A stretch of 64,000 bases of DNA from Streptomyces glaucescens. Its GTDB lineage: Bacteria > Actinomycetota > Actinomycetes > Streptomycetales > Streptomycetaceae. The position numbers and the translations under genes are program-made. The DNA lies in NCBI RefSeq assembly GCF_000761215.1, contig NZ_CP009438.1:2375501-2439500 (forward strand), given 5' to 3'. Below the pieces are notes generated by a model. The model was not told the DNA's origin. It was given only the letters and a program-made list of their open reading frames with translations, and made no database searches. How positions within the stretch are numbered: the first letter of the stretch is position 1; every line of letters starts with the position of its first letter. Below, piece by piece: positions 55,257 through 63,929 of this stretch.

Positions 55257-55275
55257 CGGACGATAGGGTCGTCCG
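55257..55275. promoter_or_regulatory. inverted repeat upstream of the DUF5336 gene
   Basis: CGGACGA-TAGGG-TCGTCCG forms a 7-bp inverted repeat around a TAGGGT promoter-like element, 101 bases before the next start. It could be an operator or a terminator for the amidase gene. Confidence 0.35.
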
Positions 55276-55375
55276 TACGATGAGGGGCCACCCCCGCGCT
55301 TCACACCAGGCCTGACGGCGACATGGTGACAGCGACGCCTCTGACGACGACGAGACGACCTACGAAGGACCTGAA

Positions 55376-56233
55376 GTGAATATCCGCTCCCTCACTAGAG
55401 GCGACGGCGTGGTGATCGGAGCAGCGGTGTTGCTGTTCATCGCGTCGTTCCTCGGCCTCTACTCGATCGACGGGGTACCCGACGACTACGACCTCCCGAG
55501 CCTGTGGGGAAGCGGACCGGTCGTCCTCAGCGTGGTCCTCGCCGGTCTCATCGGCGCCGCGCTCGTCGTCGTCTCGCGCGGGCTGCCGCAGCCGCGCAAG
55601 GTCGCGGGCCTGGACCTCGGCCAGTTCGGCGTCGCCTTCACGGTGTTCGCGGCCTGGAGCGCGCTCGGCAACATCTTCGACGTGACGGGCGGCATCGACA
55701 ACATCGGCCCGGGCTCGAACGACGGCGCCCCCGACGCCGGTACGGGCCTGATCCTCGCCCTCATCGCGACCCTGATCATGGCCGCGGCCGCGATCGCCAC
55801 TCCCCTGGTCCCGGCCCTCAAGGCCGCGCTGGTCGGCGCCCCGCGCCCGGCCGCCCCGCAGCCGTACGGCGCCCAGCCGCAGGGCGGTTACGGCTACCCC
55901 GGCGGCCCGGGCGGCCCGGGTGCCCCGCAGCCGTCGTTCGGCGGCCAGCCGCAGCCGGGCCCGCAGCAGCAGCCGTACGGCGCCCAGCAGCCGCAGCAGC
56001 CGCAGCAGCCGCAGGCCCCGCAGCAGCCGGCGGGCGACTTCTCGCCGTTCTGGTTCGCCGTTCCGGTGCCGCGTCCGCTGTTCGCGGAGGACGGTTCGCC
56101 GGCGCCGATCGCCGAACTGGCGCCGGGCACCTGGTACCTGGCCGTCGAGCAGCGCGGTGCGGCCCTGGTCGCGCAGACGCAGGACGGCCGCCGGGGTGTC
56201 CTGCAGGACACCAGCGGGATCCAGCGCGGCTGA
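55376..56233 (+). CDS. DUF5336-type membrane protein with Gln/Pro-rich linker
   Basis: 285 residues from GTG 55376; GAAGGA lies 6 bases upstream. Four hydrophobic segments occupy residues 10-160 (VVIGAAVLLFIASFLGLYSI; VVLSVVLAGLIGAALVVV; LGQFGVAFTVFAAWSALG; LILALIATLIMAAAAIATPL). A linker of about 60 residues is Pro/Gln/Gly-rich (QQPYGAQQPQQPQQPQ), and a small C-terminal domain (FAVPVPRPLFAEDGSPAP ... GTWYLAVEQRGAALVAQTQD) resembles a cytoplasmic beta fold. Function is unknown. A strong terminator follows. Confidence 0.85.
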   Translation: MNIRSLTRGDGVVIGAAVLLFIASFLGLYSIDGVPDDYDLPSLWGSGPVVLSVVLAGLIGAALVVVSRGLPQPRKVAGLDLGQFGVAFTVFAAWSALGNIFDVTGGIDNIGPGSNDGAPDAGTGLILALIATLIMAAAAIATPLVPALKAALVGAPRPAAPQPYGAQPQGGYGYPGGPGGPGAPQPSFGGQPQPGPQQQPYGAQQPQQPQQPQAPQQPAGDFSPFWFAVPVPRPLFAEDGSPAPIAELAPGTWYLAVEQRGAALVAQTQDGRRGVLQDTSGIQRG

Positions 56234-56251
56234 CGCCCCGCTCGCTCCGAC

Positions 56252-56283
56252 ACGGCCCCTCGCCCCTCCGGGCGGGGGGCCGT
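56252..56283. terminator. hairpin terminator between convergent genes
   Basis: A 14-bp stem with one G-U wobble (ACGGCCCCTCGCCC / GGGCGGGGGGCCGT) and loop CTCC lies between the DUF5336 gene and the minus-strand operon. It may serve both strands. Confidence 0.8.
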
Positions 56284-56306
56284 CCCGTTCCCCCGCTGAC
56301 GTCGCG

Positions 56307-57080
56307 TCAGAGGAAGATGGCCACGGGGTTCAGGGACAGCTCGCCCGTCTCGCCGTTCCAGGTCTGCACCTTGCCGAGGCAGCGGGCCTGGAACTCCCCG
56401 GTGAAGTACTCCGCGTTCTGGAAGCCCTCCCGGACGCCCGCCGCCTCGCAGGTGACGCGGACGTGGGCGGGGCCGGGGCCGTCGCCGTAGGGGGCGCGCA
56501 GCACGATGTCGCCGCTGTCGGAGCGGCGGGCGGTGAAGCGGCCGGTGACGGAGACGAACGCGGAGACGACGGCGACGGAGGTGAGCGGCACCCGGCCGCC
56601 GTGCTCGCGCAGGGTGTCGGCGAGGGCCCGGTTCGGCACGATCAGGCCGGTGGTGAGGTCCGCCTGGACGACCACGTCCTCCTTGCGCATGGTGTCCATG
56701 AGCAGCCGTATCACCGTGATCGGGGTGCTCTGCTGGATGTAGGCGGTGACGCGTTCCTCGGTGACGTCCCGGTTCGCCTTGCCGCTGCCGAGGCCGAACT
56801 TGGCGCGCAGGCCCACGCCGCTGGTGACGTTGATCCGGTCGGCGACCTCCTGTTCCAGCGCGGCGGAGAAGCCGCCCTGCTGGTAGAGGTCCATCACCCG
56901 CTGTTCGTGCAGGAAGAAGCACATGCCGTGGACCGTGCGGCCGCCCTGGCGGCGGCTGCGGGGCCGGCCGAGCCGGATCAGGGCGTGGCGCAGCAGGACG
57001 GCCCAGCAGGCCGCAGTCGCCGCCCAGACGACCAGCCACGGCCACCACAGGGCCCACCACTCACTGTCGATGACACCCAC
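56307..57080 (-). CDS. membrane-anchored protein, third gene of the VWA operon
   Basis: 257 residues from GTG 57080, with AAGGAG 4 bases upstream and overlapping the VWA gene by 20 bases. One N-terminal membrane segment (ALWWPWLVVWAATAACWAVLL) is followed by a basic stretch, so the rest is probably cytoplasmic. The soluble part (FFLHEQRVMDLYQQGG; ALEQEVADRINVTSG; SGDIVLRAPYGDG) loosely recalls DUF6414-like proteins; I do not recognise it with confidence. Its partners suggest a surface complex of unknown function. Confidence 0.75.
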   Translation of the reverse strand: MGVIDSEWWALWWPWLVVWAATAACWAVLLRHALIRLGRPRSRRQGGRTVHGMCFFLHEQRVMDLYQQGGFSAALEQEVADRINVTSGVGLRAKFGLGSGKANRDVTEERVTAYIQQSTPITVIRLLMDTMRKEDVVVQADLTTGLIVPNRALADTLREHGGRVPLTSVAVVSAFVSVTGRFTARRSDSGDIVLRAPYGDGPGPAHVRVTCEAAGVREGFQNAEYFTGEFQARCLGKVQTWNGETGELSLNPVAIFL

Positions 57081-58644
57081 GGATCTCCTTGAACGCGTCG
57101 GGGAGGGAGGAGAGTCCGGCGTCGACCACGCGGCCGCCGGTCGCGTCGGCGGCCCGCCGCAGGGCGTTCGGGTCGGCCTCTCCGAGGTGGACGGGGAAGG
57201 TGGGCACCGCCCCGGATTCCGGCGCGAGCGCCCGGTGGCGGCGCAGGAACTCCCGGTAGGTGATGCCCGCGTTGTTCTCGCCGTCGGTCATCAGCACGAG
57301 GGCGACGGGCCGGGCGGGGTCCTCGCGCACGGCGGCGGCGGCGATGCGGTAACCGCGTGCGAGCGCGGACCACAGGGCGGTCGCGTCGTCGTAACCCCCG
57401 TGCGCGACGGTCGCGTTGAGTGTGCGCAGGTCGGCTTCGCCGCGCACCGTCACCGTGCGCTCCTCCAGCACCCGGCCGCCGAACCGGACCACGGTGAGCC
57501 GCTCGCCGCGGTGGAAGCGGGCGAACTTGCCCGTCGCGGTGTCGTCGGCGCCGCTGAGTCCGGCGAAGGCGGCGCGCAGTGCGGCCATGCGGGCGCCGCG
57601 CATGGAGGTGGAGAAGTCGAGGACGAAGACGACCTGGCCGGCGGTGCGCCGGGCGGGGTCGCCGTAGTCGGTGACGAGCTGTTCGACGATGGAGAGGCGG
57701 TCGGGGAAGGAGAGCGCGTTGCCGACGGGGGTGCGCAGCCGCGCCGACGGTTCGACGTCCTGGTTGACCGGGCGGCGATAGGTGCGTTCCATCAGGGCGC
57801 GCTGGGTGCCGGCGGTGAGCAGCCACTCGGTCACCTCGCGGTAGGCCCGCCGCTCGCCGGGGTCGAGGAGCAGCAGCGGGAAGTCGGAGAGGATCATGCC
57901 GTCGTCGGGGTGGACGATCTCCAGGGGGGTGCGCAGGGCGCCTGACGCGTTGAGGGCGAGGAGTTCCGCCTCGTGGGCGATGAGCGCGTTGGTGTCGCCC
58001 TGCCGGGCGGGGTAGCGGCCGACGAGTTCGCGGGAGCTGGCGGCGGTGAGGGTCTGGCCGGAGCGGAAGCCGCGCAGCCGGTCGCAGGTGACGTCCTCCT
58101 CGCGCAGGGCGGTGCCGGTGCCGGCGGCGGCGGTGGCGACGCCGACGAGGGCGGCGCGGCCGGTGTCGCTGCGCCGCGGGTCGGCCATGCCGAACCGTAC
58201 GGTGCCGTCGGCGGCGGCGTCGGCGACGTCGGCCCAGGAGATCCGGCCGCCGGGGGCCCCGGCGCGCAGGGTGCGGGCGGGGGCGGGGGCGAGGCCGACG
58301 ACGACCGGGGAGCGCATGACGGGGGTGGACTCGGGGCGGGCGAGCCGCCCGTCGGAGTCCCGGACGCGCAGCTGGAAGGAGCGGTCGGAGGCGAGCCAGG
58401 CGAGGTCGTAGGCGGTGCCGCCGTCCTCGGCCGGGTGCTGGCCGTCGAGGTCGGCGTTGGCCCGGTAGTCGATGTCCAGCCGGACGCCGGTGTCGTCCTC
58501 CAGACCGGCCAGCAGGGGTGCCACGTCGGCGAGTTCGGGGCTGGCGAGGACGCGCAGGGTGACCGGGTCGTCGTCGCCGGCGCAGGCGGTGAGCGCGGTG
58601 GCGAGCAGGGCGAGGCCGAGCACGGCCCGTACGGCGGCCCTCAC
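57061..58644 (-). CDS. lipoprotein with solute-binding-like and VWA domains
   Basis: 527 residues from GTG 58644, in a GTGA overlap with the preceding gene. The N-terminus is a lipoprotein signal (GLALLATALTACAG, lipid-modified Cys). Residues 30-300 resemble a type 2 extracellular solute-binding protein (VTLRVLASPELADVAPLL; YDLAWLASDRSFQLR). The C-terminal 190 residues form a von Willebrand factor A domain with an intact MIDAS motif (FVLDFSTSMRG, DxSxS) and VALVLMTDGENN. The fusion suggests a metal-dependent adhesion or assembly role at the membrane surface. It is not next to transport permease genes. Confidence 0.87.
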   Translation of the reverse strand: MRAAVRAVLGLALLATALTACAGDDDPVTLRVLASPELADVAPLLAGLEDDTGVRLDIDYRANADLDGQHPAEDGGTAYDLAWLASDRSFQLRVRDSDGRLARPESTPVMRSPVVVGLAPAPARTLRAGAPGGRISWADVADAAADGTVRFGMADPRRSDTGRAALVGVATAAAGTGTALREEDVTCDRLRGFRSGQTLTAASSRELVGRYPARQGDTNALIAHEAELLALNASGALRTPLEIVHPDDGMILSDFPLLLLDPGERRAYREVTEWLLTAGTQRALMERTYRRPVNQDVEPSARLRTPVGNALSFPDRLSIVEQLVTDYGDPARRTAGQVVFVLDFSTSMRGARMAALRAAFAGLSGADDTATGKFARFHRGERLTVVRFGGRVLEERTVTVRGEADLRTLNATVAHGGYDDATALWSALARGYRIAAAAVREDPARPVALVLMTDGENNAGITYREFLRRHRALAPESGAVPTFPVHLGEADPNALRRAADATGGRVVDAGLSSLPDAFKEIRGCHRQ

Positions 58645-60122
58645 GGCGTGTCCCGGACGGGCGGCGGGCAGTCGCCCACGTGGTCGATGATCTCCTCCAG
58701 GACTTCCAGGTCGGGTTCGTAGACCTTGGTCCGGTCGCTGTTCTCCCGCGGCACCTGGATGGCGTGTTCGGCGAGGTAGGCGTTGAGCTGGTCGCTGGTG
58801 CCGTCGGCGCCGGAGAAGCGGACGCGGAAGCCGAGTTCGATGGCCCGGCGGCGCAGGTCCTCGTCCTCCTGGATGACCTCGACGAGCCGGTCGCCCCTGC
58901 CGGTGAGGGAGATGAGCTGCGGTTCGGTGAGGGCGTAGGGCGTGGGGTAGAGCAGGACGCGGCTGGTGTCCTGTTCGCCGTTGCGGTCGTGGTGGGCGAT
59001 CTGGTGGGCCAGGTACTGGTGCTCGTAGAGGAGGGAGACCGGCGCGATGGACTCGCCGAGGTCGGAGAAGTAGCTCTCGGCCTGTTCGTCGGCCCACATG
59101 CCCTGGAGGTCGATGAGGGGTTTGATCTCGGCGGCGAGGCGCTGGACGGCGTCGGCGGCGGGCCGGGCGCCGCTTCCCGTCCGGGCGCCGGGGGTGCGGG
59201 TGCCGGGCGGGCGGGTGCCGGGGGTGCGGTTCCCGTTGGCGACGAAGGCGAGGAGGCTGAGGTAGGTGCCGGCGGCGTTGGACTCGCAGACGTTGGACGT
59301 GCGCACCAGGACCCGGCCGCTGTTGCTGCCGCCGTCGCGGGTGATGTCGTCGTAGCCGATGCCGTTCCAGGTGTCCGCGGTGCGGCCGGTGCCGTCCTTG
59401 GGGCTGCGGGGGTCGTCGACGCCGTCGAGGAGGCGCATGAAGCGGACCATGTCGAGGTCGTAGTAGAGGGTGGTGCGGCCCGGGGCGGGCTGCGGGGTGG
59501 CGACGCCCGCCTCGACGAGGGTTTCGGCGTAGTCGTGGAAGGTGCCGAGGACCAGCGGGCTGACGAAGGGGCGGACCGAGCGCACGGAGCGGTCCTGGCG
59601 GTCCAGGATCAGTTTGGCGGCGGGCTGGCCGGACGGGAAGACGACGTCCATGCCGCGCAGGGACTGGGTGGCGATGCCGCGGGAGCCGAGGCGGTGGATG
59701 TCGACGCGCAGGCCGTGCCGGAGCAACAGCCTCTGCACCTCCGGGTCCTTGAAGTAGTCGGACTTCGAGGCCATGCGCGCCTCGATCGTCGTGATGTGCT
59801 CCAAGGGCCGCAGGGTGTTGCCGGACAGCAGCAGGGAGATCAGTCCCGCGACGGCGAACGGCAGCACGGCCAGGACGTGCCGGGGGGCGCGGCGGCGGTC
59901 GGTGCGCCGGGTGGTGAGCCGCGGTTCCTCGACGGCGGGCGCCGCGCCGCCAGTGGTCGAGCCGCCGGTGGTCGGGCCGCCGGTGGTCGGGCCGTCGGAG
60001 GTGGTGCCGTCGGGAGCTCCGGCGCCGGGGGTGGTGCCGTCGGGAGCTCTGGCGCCGGGGGTGGTGCCGTCCGGGGCTCTGGCGCCGGTGGTCCTGTCGT
60101 CGGTGGTCCTGTCGTCGGACAA
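58641..60122 (-). CDS. membrane-anchored extracytoplasmic protein with N-terminal repeats, first gene of the VWA operon
   Basis: 493 residues from GTG 60122. Residues 1-75 are a disordered Thr/Gly/Pro/Asp repeat (DGTTPGARAP copies). One membrane segment follows (HVLAVLPFAVAGLISLLLSG, about 82-101), and the rest is predicted outside the cell. That part has periplasmic-binding-like features (MDVVFPSGQPAAKLILD; IAPVSLLYEHQYLAHQIA; LLYPTPYALTEPQLISL), but the family is not recognised. It overlaps the VWA lipoprotein gene by four bases, so the two proteins are probably made together. Confidence 0.8.
   Translation of the reverse strand: MSDDRTTDDRTTGARAPDGTTPGARAPDGTTPGAGAPDGTTSDGPTTGGPTTGGSTTGGAAPAVEEPRLTTRRTDRRRAPRHVLAVLPFAVAGLISLLLSGNTLRPLEHITTIEARMASKSDYFKDPEVQRLLLRHGLRVDIHRLGSRGIATQSLRGMDVVFPSGQPAAKLILDRQDRSVRSVRPFVSPLVLGTFHDYAETLVEAGVATPQPAPGRTTLYYDLDMVRFMRLLDGVDDPRSPKDGTGRTADTWNGIGYDDITRDGGSNSGRVLVRTSNVCESNAAGTYLSLLAFVANGNRTPGTRPPGTRTPGARTGSGARPAADAVQRLAAEIKPLIDLQGMWADEQAESYFSDLGESIAPVSLLYEHQYLAHQIAHHDRNGEQDTSRVLLYPTPYALTEPQLISLTGRGDRLVEVIQEDEDLRRRAIELGFRVRFSGADGTSDQLNAYLAEHAIQVPRENSDRTKVYEPDLEVLEEIIDHVGDCPPPVRDTP
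60001..60090. repeat. 30-bp tandem repeat, three copies, in frame
   Basis: A 30-base unit beginning GTGGTGCCGTCGGGAGCTCC is repeated at 60001-60030, 60031-60060 and 60061-60090, with the third copy diverged. It encodes DGTTPGARAP on the minus strand. Copy number could vary between strains. Confidence 0.9.
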
Positions 60123-60287
60123 CGGCCCTCCTGCCGCTCAAGGGGGCAGGATTATCGAGGACGGCGGCGAACGGCGGCAGGCGGAAGCACCAACTCCCGG
60201 CAAATTCCCGCCAGATGACCATGCCGGGGAGCCGCCACGGTCGGCCGTGCACGGTTTCGAACCGGGCGCAGCGGCAACCCGGCGGCT

Positions 60288-60575
60288 ATGTCCCCTCGAT
60301 ATCGCTCCACCCAGGCAGGCCGGGCCATCGCGATCGTGGCCGACATCATGGCCCTCATCCTGGGACTGTGGATCCTGATGTACCTGTTCGACGCCAACCG
60401 CGGCAACGACTTCGTGCAGTTCGTCCACGACGCGGCCCGCTGGCTGGCGGGCTGGTCGCACGACCTGTTCACGTTCGACGAGGCGTGGGCGCGGGTGGTC
60501 TGCGGCTACGGTCTCGCCGCCCTGGTCTACCTGTTCGTGGGCCACGGCATAGCGAACCGCATCCACCGCCACTGA
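60288..60575 (+). CDS. small membrane protein
   Basis: 95 residues from ATG 60288, without a clear ribosome site. Two hydrophobic segments (AIVADIMALILGLWILMYLF; VCGYGLAALVYLFVGHGIA) are joined by a soluble loop (DANRGNDFVQFVHDAARWLAGW). It resembles small conserved streptomycete membrane proteins of unknown function. It is divergent from the VWA operon and converges on the prenyltransferase-like gene. Confidence 0.8.
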   Translation: MSPRYRSTQAGRAIAIVADIMALILGLWILMYLFDANRGNDFVQFVHDAARWLAGWSHDLFTFDEAWARVVCGYGLAALVYLFVGHGIANRIHRH

Positions 60576-60599
60576 CCCCGGACGCGGGACCTCGCACGG

Positions 60600-61676
60600 T
60601 CAGGTCCCGCAGCACTCCGGTTCCTCCAGGCCCCTGGGCAGCAGGTCGCCGCCGAAGACCGCGCAGGTCGCCTCGTGCCCGCCGAGGGCGGCGACCGCGA
60701 GGAGCAGGGAGCCGGCCGTCCAGGTGGTCAGTTCGCGGGGCCAGACGGCGTCGTCGTCGAAGACGTAGCCCGTCCAGTACAGGCCGGTCTCCGGATCGCG
60801 CAGGTGCTGGATGGACGCGAGGATGTCCAGCGCCCGGTCGGACTCGCCGGTCGCCCACAGGGCGAGGGCCAGTTCGGCGGACTCGCCGCCCGTCACCCAC
60901 GGGTTCGGCACCACGCACCGCACGCCGAGGCCGGGCACGACGAACCGCTCCCAGCCCTCCTCGACGCGGGCCCGGGCCTCCGCGCCGGTCAGCGCGCCGC
61001 CCAGCACCGGGTAGTACCAGTCCATGGAGTAGCGGTCCTTGTCCAGGAACCGCTCCGGGTGCCGGCGTATCGCGTGCCGCAGCATGCCCACGGCCAGCTC
61101 CCAGTCCGGCTGGGGCTCCTCGCGCTGCTCGGCGACGGCGAGCGCGCAGCGCAGCGCGTGGTGGATGGAGGAGCTGCCGGTGAGCAGCGCGTCGGTGACG
61201 GGCGTGCCGTCGTCCTCGCGCTTCCAGCCGATCTGCCCGCCGGGCTGCTGGAGCCGCAGCACGAACTCGACGGCCGCGTACACCACCGGCCACATGCGGT
61301 CCAGGAAGGTGTCGTCGCCGGTCGACAGGTAGTGGTGCCAGACCCCTACGGCGATGTAGGCGACGAAGTTGGTCTCGCGGCTGCGGTCGGTGATGTCGTC
61401 CGGGTCGCCGTCGGCGTACGCCGCGTACCAGGAGCCGTCCGGGTTCTGGTGGCGGGCCAGCCACAGGTACGCCCGCTCGGCGGCCTGATGCTCGCCCGCC
61501 GCGTCCAGTGCCATCGCGGCCTCGACGTGGTCCCAGGGGTCGAGGTGGTGTCCGCGGAACCACGGGATCGCCCCGTCCTCGCGCTGCACCGCGAGGATGC
61601 CGCGGACGGTCTCGGCGGCCTGCTCGGCGGTGAGCACGCCGGGCAGGACGAGGTGTTCCGTGCGGGGGGTCGTCAC
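60600..61676 (-). CDS. prenyltransferase/squalene-cyclase-fold protein
   Basis: 358 residues from GTG 61676, in a GTGA overlap with the methyltransferase gene. Repeated alpha-helical hairpins (YLWLARHQNPDGSWYAAYADGD; WPVVYAAVEFVLRLQQPGGQIGWK; ASIQHLRDPETGLYWTGY) indicate an (alpha/alpha) barrel of the terpenoid-cyclase/prenyltransferase or six-hairpin glycosidase superfamilies. No DCTA or QW motifs of squalene-hopene cyclase are present, so the annotation is structural only. It is the last of three coupled genes. Confidence 0.75.
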   Translation of the reverse strand: MTTPRTEHLVLPGVLTAEQAAETVRGILAVQREDGAIPWFRGHHLDPWDHVEAAMALDAAGEHQAAERAYLWLARHQNPDGSWYAAYADGDPDDITDRSRETNFVAYIAVGVWHHYLSTGDDTFLDRMWPVVYAAVEFVLRLQQPGGQIGWKREDDGTPVTDALLTGSSSIHHALRCALAVAEQREEPQPDWELAVGMLRHAIRRHPERFLDKDRYSMDWYYPVLGGALTGAEARARVEEGWERFVVPGLGVRCVVPNPWVTGGESAELALALWATGESDRALDILASIQHLRDPETGLYWTGYVFDDDAVWPRELTTWTAGSLLLAVAALGGHEATCAVFGGDLLPRGLEEPECCGT

Positions 61677-62422
61677 CGGGCGGCCGCCTCGGTCCGCGTG
61701 ACGCGGGGCAGGTGCGGCTTGGTCGCGTAGACCACGAAGCTCTTGCCGATCAGCGGGTTCAGCGCCTGCTCGGCGACCCGGGTGGCGAGCGGCTTCTTCA
61801 TGATGTCCCAGACCAGCAGCTTGTGGTACGCCCGCACCGGCAGCGCCTTGTCGTTGTCGACGCCGAACGCGCACTTCAGCCACCAGTACGGGGAGTGCAG
61901 GGCGTGGGCGTGGTGGCTGCCGTACGGCTTGAGCCCGGCCTCCTTGATCTTGCCGATCAGCTCGTCCGCCTTGTAGATGCGGATGTGGCCGCCCTCGACC
62001 TCGTGGTAGGCGTCCGACAGGGCCCAGCAGACCTTCTCCGGGCCGTAGCGCGGCACGGTGACCGCGATGCGGCCGCCCGGCTTGAGCACCCGCACCATCT
62101 CCGCGAGGACGCCCTTGTCGTCCGGGATGTGCTCCATCACCTCGGAGATGATCACCACGTCGAAGGACTCGTCCGGGAACGGCAGCGCGAGCGCGTCGCC
62201 CTCCATCGCGGTCGCGGTGGCGCCCTCGGGGGCCTCCCCCGCCTCCTTCATCGCCGCGAACCACTTCGCGACCTCGCGGATCTCCTCGCCGTTCTGGTCC
62301 AGCGCGACCACCTGCGCGCCGCGCCGGTAGCACTCGAACGCGTGCCGTCCGGCGCCGCAGCCGAGGTCCAGGACGCGGTCGCCCGGGGCGAGCGGGAACC
62401 GGGAGAAGTCGACGGTCAGCAC
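61673..62422 (-). CDS. class I SAM-dependent methyltransferase
   Basis: 249 residues from GTG 62422, whose GTGCTGA sequence overlaps the glycosyltransferase stop. The SAM motif I is VLDLGCGAGRHAFECYRRGA, followed by ALDQNGEE and the post-motif IIISEVMEHIPDD with LKPGGRIAVTVP. It resembles Methyltransf_11/25 enzymes. It probably modifies a product made by the glycosyltransferase upstream. Confidence 0.9.
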   Translation of the reverse strand: MLTVDFSRFPLAPGDRVLDLGCGAGRHAFECYRRGAQVVALDQNGEEIREVAKWFAAMKEAGEAPEGATATAMEGDALALPFPDESFDVVIISEVMEHIPDDKGVLAEMVRVLKPGGRIAVTVPRYGPEKVCWALSDAYHEVEGGHIRIYKADELIGKIKEAGLKPYGSHHAHALHSPYWWLKCAFGVDNDKALPVRAYHKLLVWDIMKKPLATRVAEQALNPLIGKSFVVYATKPHLPRVTRTEAAAR

Positions 62423-63861
62423 GTGGCCCTGCTTTCGGGGTTGGATCCAGCTGTGACAACTGCGGCGGACGCGGAGCCCTCGTCCTGGGCCGCGGAGCGG
62501 TCCGCGAGCGGGGCGGCGGAGCGGTCCACGGCCGTCGCGGAGCGGCCCGTGCCCCGGCCGGCCGCGCGGGAGACGGCCTCGCGGTAGTGGGCGACCGTTC
62601 CCTCGGCGGCGCGGGCCCAGGTGAACCTGGCCAGCACCCGCTCCCGTCCGGCGGCGCCCAGCCGCGCCCGCAGCGCCGGGTCCCCCAGCAGCCGTACCAG
62701 TGCGGCGGCCAGCGCGCCCGCGTCGCCCGGGGGCACCGCGAGGCAGGTCTCGCCGTCCGCGCCCGCCACCTCGGGGATCGCCCCGCCCGTCGTCGCGACC
62801 AGCGGGGTCGCCGTCGCCATGGCCTCGGCGGCCGGCAGCGAGAAACCCTCGTAGAGGGACGGCACGCAGGCGACCTCCGCCGAGCGGACGAGGTCGACCA
62901 GTTCGGCGTCGGAGATGCCCTTGACGAACTCGACGGCGCCTTCCAGGCCGTACCGCTCGATCGCCTGCGCCACCGGCCCCTCGGCGGGCCGCTTGCCGAC
63001 GACGACGAGGTGCGCGCCCGGATGCTCCGTACGGACCTTGGCGAGCGCCTCGACGAGGAAGACGAGTCCCTTCAGCGGCACGTCCGCGCTGGAGGTGGTG
63101 ACGATCCGGCCCGGCACCCGGGGCACCGACGGGTCGGGCGAGAACAGCTCGGTGTCGGCGCCGATGTGCACGACGTGGATCCGGTCCTGGCGTACGCCGA
63201 GGTGCTCGACGATCTCCTGCCGCGAGGTGCCGGAGACGGTCAGCACGGACGGCAGCCGGCGCGCGACCCGCTTCTGCATCCGGGTGAACGCGTACCAGCG
63301 CCGCACCGAGTACCTGCGCTGCCAGCCCTCCGCCGCGTCCAGCTCCAGCTGCCGGTCCACGGTGATCGGGTGGTGGATCGTGGTGACGAGCGGTGCCCCG
63401 ACGTCGCCCAGCAGCCCGTACCCGAGTGTCTGGTTGTCGTGCACGACGTCGAACTCGCCGCGGCGGGCGCGCAGATGGCGGCGGGCGCGCAGCGAGAAGG
63501 TCAGCGGCTCGGGGAAGCCGCCGGTCCACATCGTCGCCACTTCCAGGGCGTCGACCCAGTCCCGGTACTCGCCGCGCCCGGGGGTGCGGAAGGGGTCGGG
63601 CTGCCGGTACAGGTCCAGGCTGGGCAGCTCGGTCAGCCGCAGGTTGTCGTACCCCTCGTCGAGGACGGGGTACGGCTGGGCGCCGATGACCTCGACGTGG
63701 TGGCCGAGGCGGGCCAGTTCGCGGGAGAGGTGGCGGACGTAGACGCCCTGGCCGCCGCAGAACGGGTTCCCCTTGTAGGTGAGGAGTGCGATGCGGAGCG
63801 GTCGCAAGCCGTCGGCAGCGAGGTCCTGCGAGGCCCCGGCCTCCCTGGCCTCAGCGCTCAC
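62416..63861 (-). CDS. GT4-family glycosyltransferase
   Basis: 481 residues from GTG 63861. The N-terminal Rossmann domain begins RIALLTYKGNPFCGGQGVYV, and the C-terminal domain has VTTSSADVPLKGLVFLVEAL and the nucleotide-sugar motif SLYEGFSLPAAEAMA with the E-x7-E pair. The last 60 residues are Ala/Ser-rich and probably disordered. It belongs to the GT4 retaining family. It is the first gene of the operon and faces the right-hand regulatory region. Confidence 0.92.
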   Translation of the reverse strand: MSAEAREAGASQDLAADGLRPLRIALLTYKGNPFCGGQGVYVRHLSRELARLGHHVEVIGAQPYPVLDEGYDNLRLTELPSLDLYRQPDPFRTPGRGEYRDWVDALEVATMWTGGFPEPLTFSLRARRHLRARRGEFDVVHDNQTLGYGLLGDVGAPLVTTIHHPITVDRQLELDAAEGWQRRYSVRRWYAFTRMQKRVARRLPSVLTVSGTSRQEIVEHLGVRQDRIHVVHIGADTELFSPDPSVPRVPGRIVTTSSADVPLKGLVFLVEALAKVRTEHPGAHLVVVGKRPAEGPVAQAIERYGLEGAVEFVKGISDAELVDLVRSAEVACVPSLYEGFSLPAAEAMATATPLVATTGGAIPEVAGADGETCLAVPPGDAGALAAALVRLLGDPALRARLGAAGRERVLARFTWARAAEGTVAHYREAVSRAAGRGTGRSATAVDRSAAPLADRSAAQDEGSASAAVVTAGSNPESRATC

Positions 63862-63915
63862 TCTGGGCCCCCTTCTCCCTGCACTGTCCCGCGAGATTAT
63901 GCCGGGACGCTAACC

Positions 63916-63929
63916 TAGAACAAGTTTCA
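63916..63929. promoter_or_regulatory. KstR-consensus operator (TnnAACnnGTTnnA)
   Basis: TAGAACAAGTTTCA matches the KstR recognition consensus at every fixed position. It lies 55 bases upstream of the glycosyltransferase start, between it and an unseen gene beyond the right edge. A TetR-family regulator of lipid or sterol catabolism could bind here. Confidence 0.45.
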
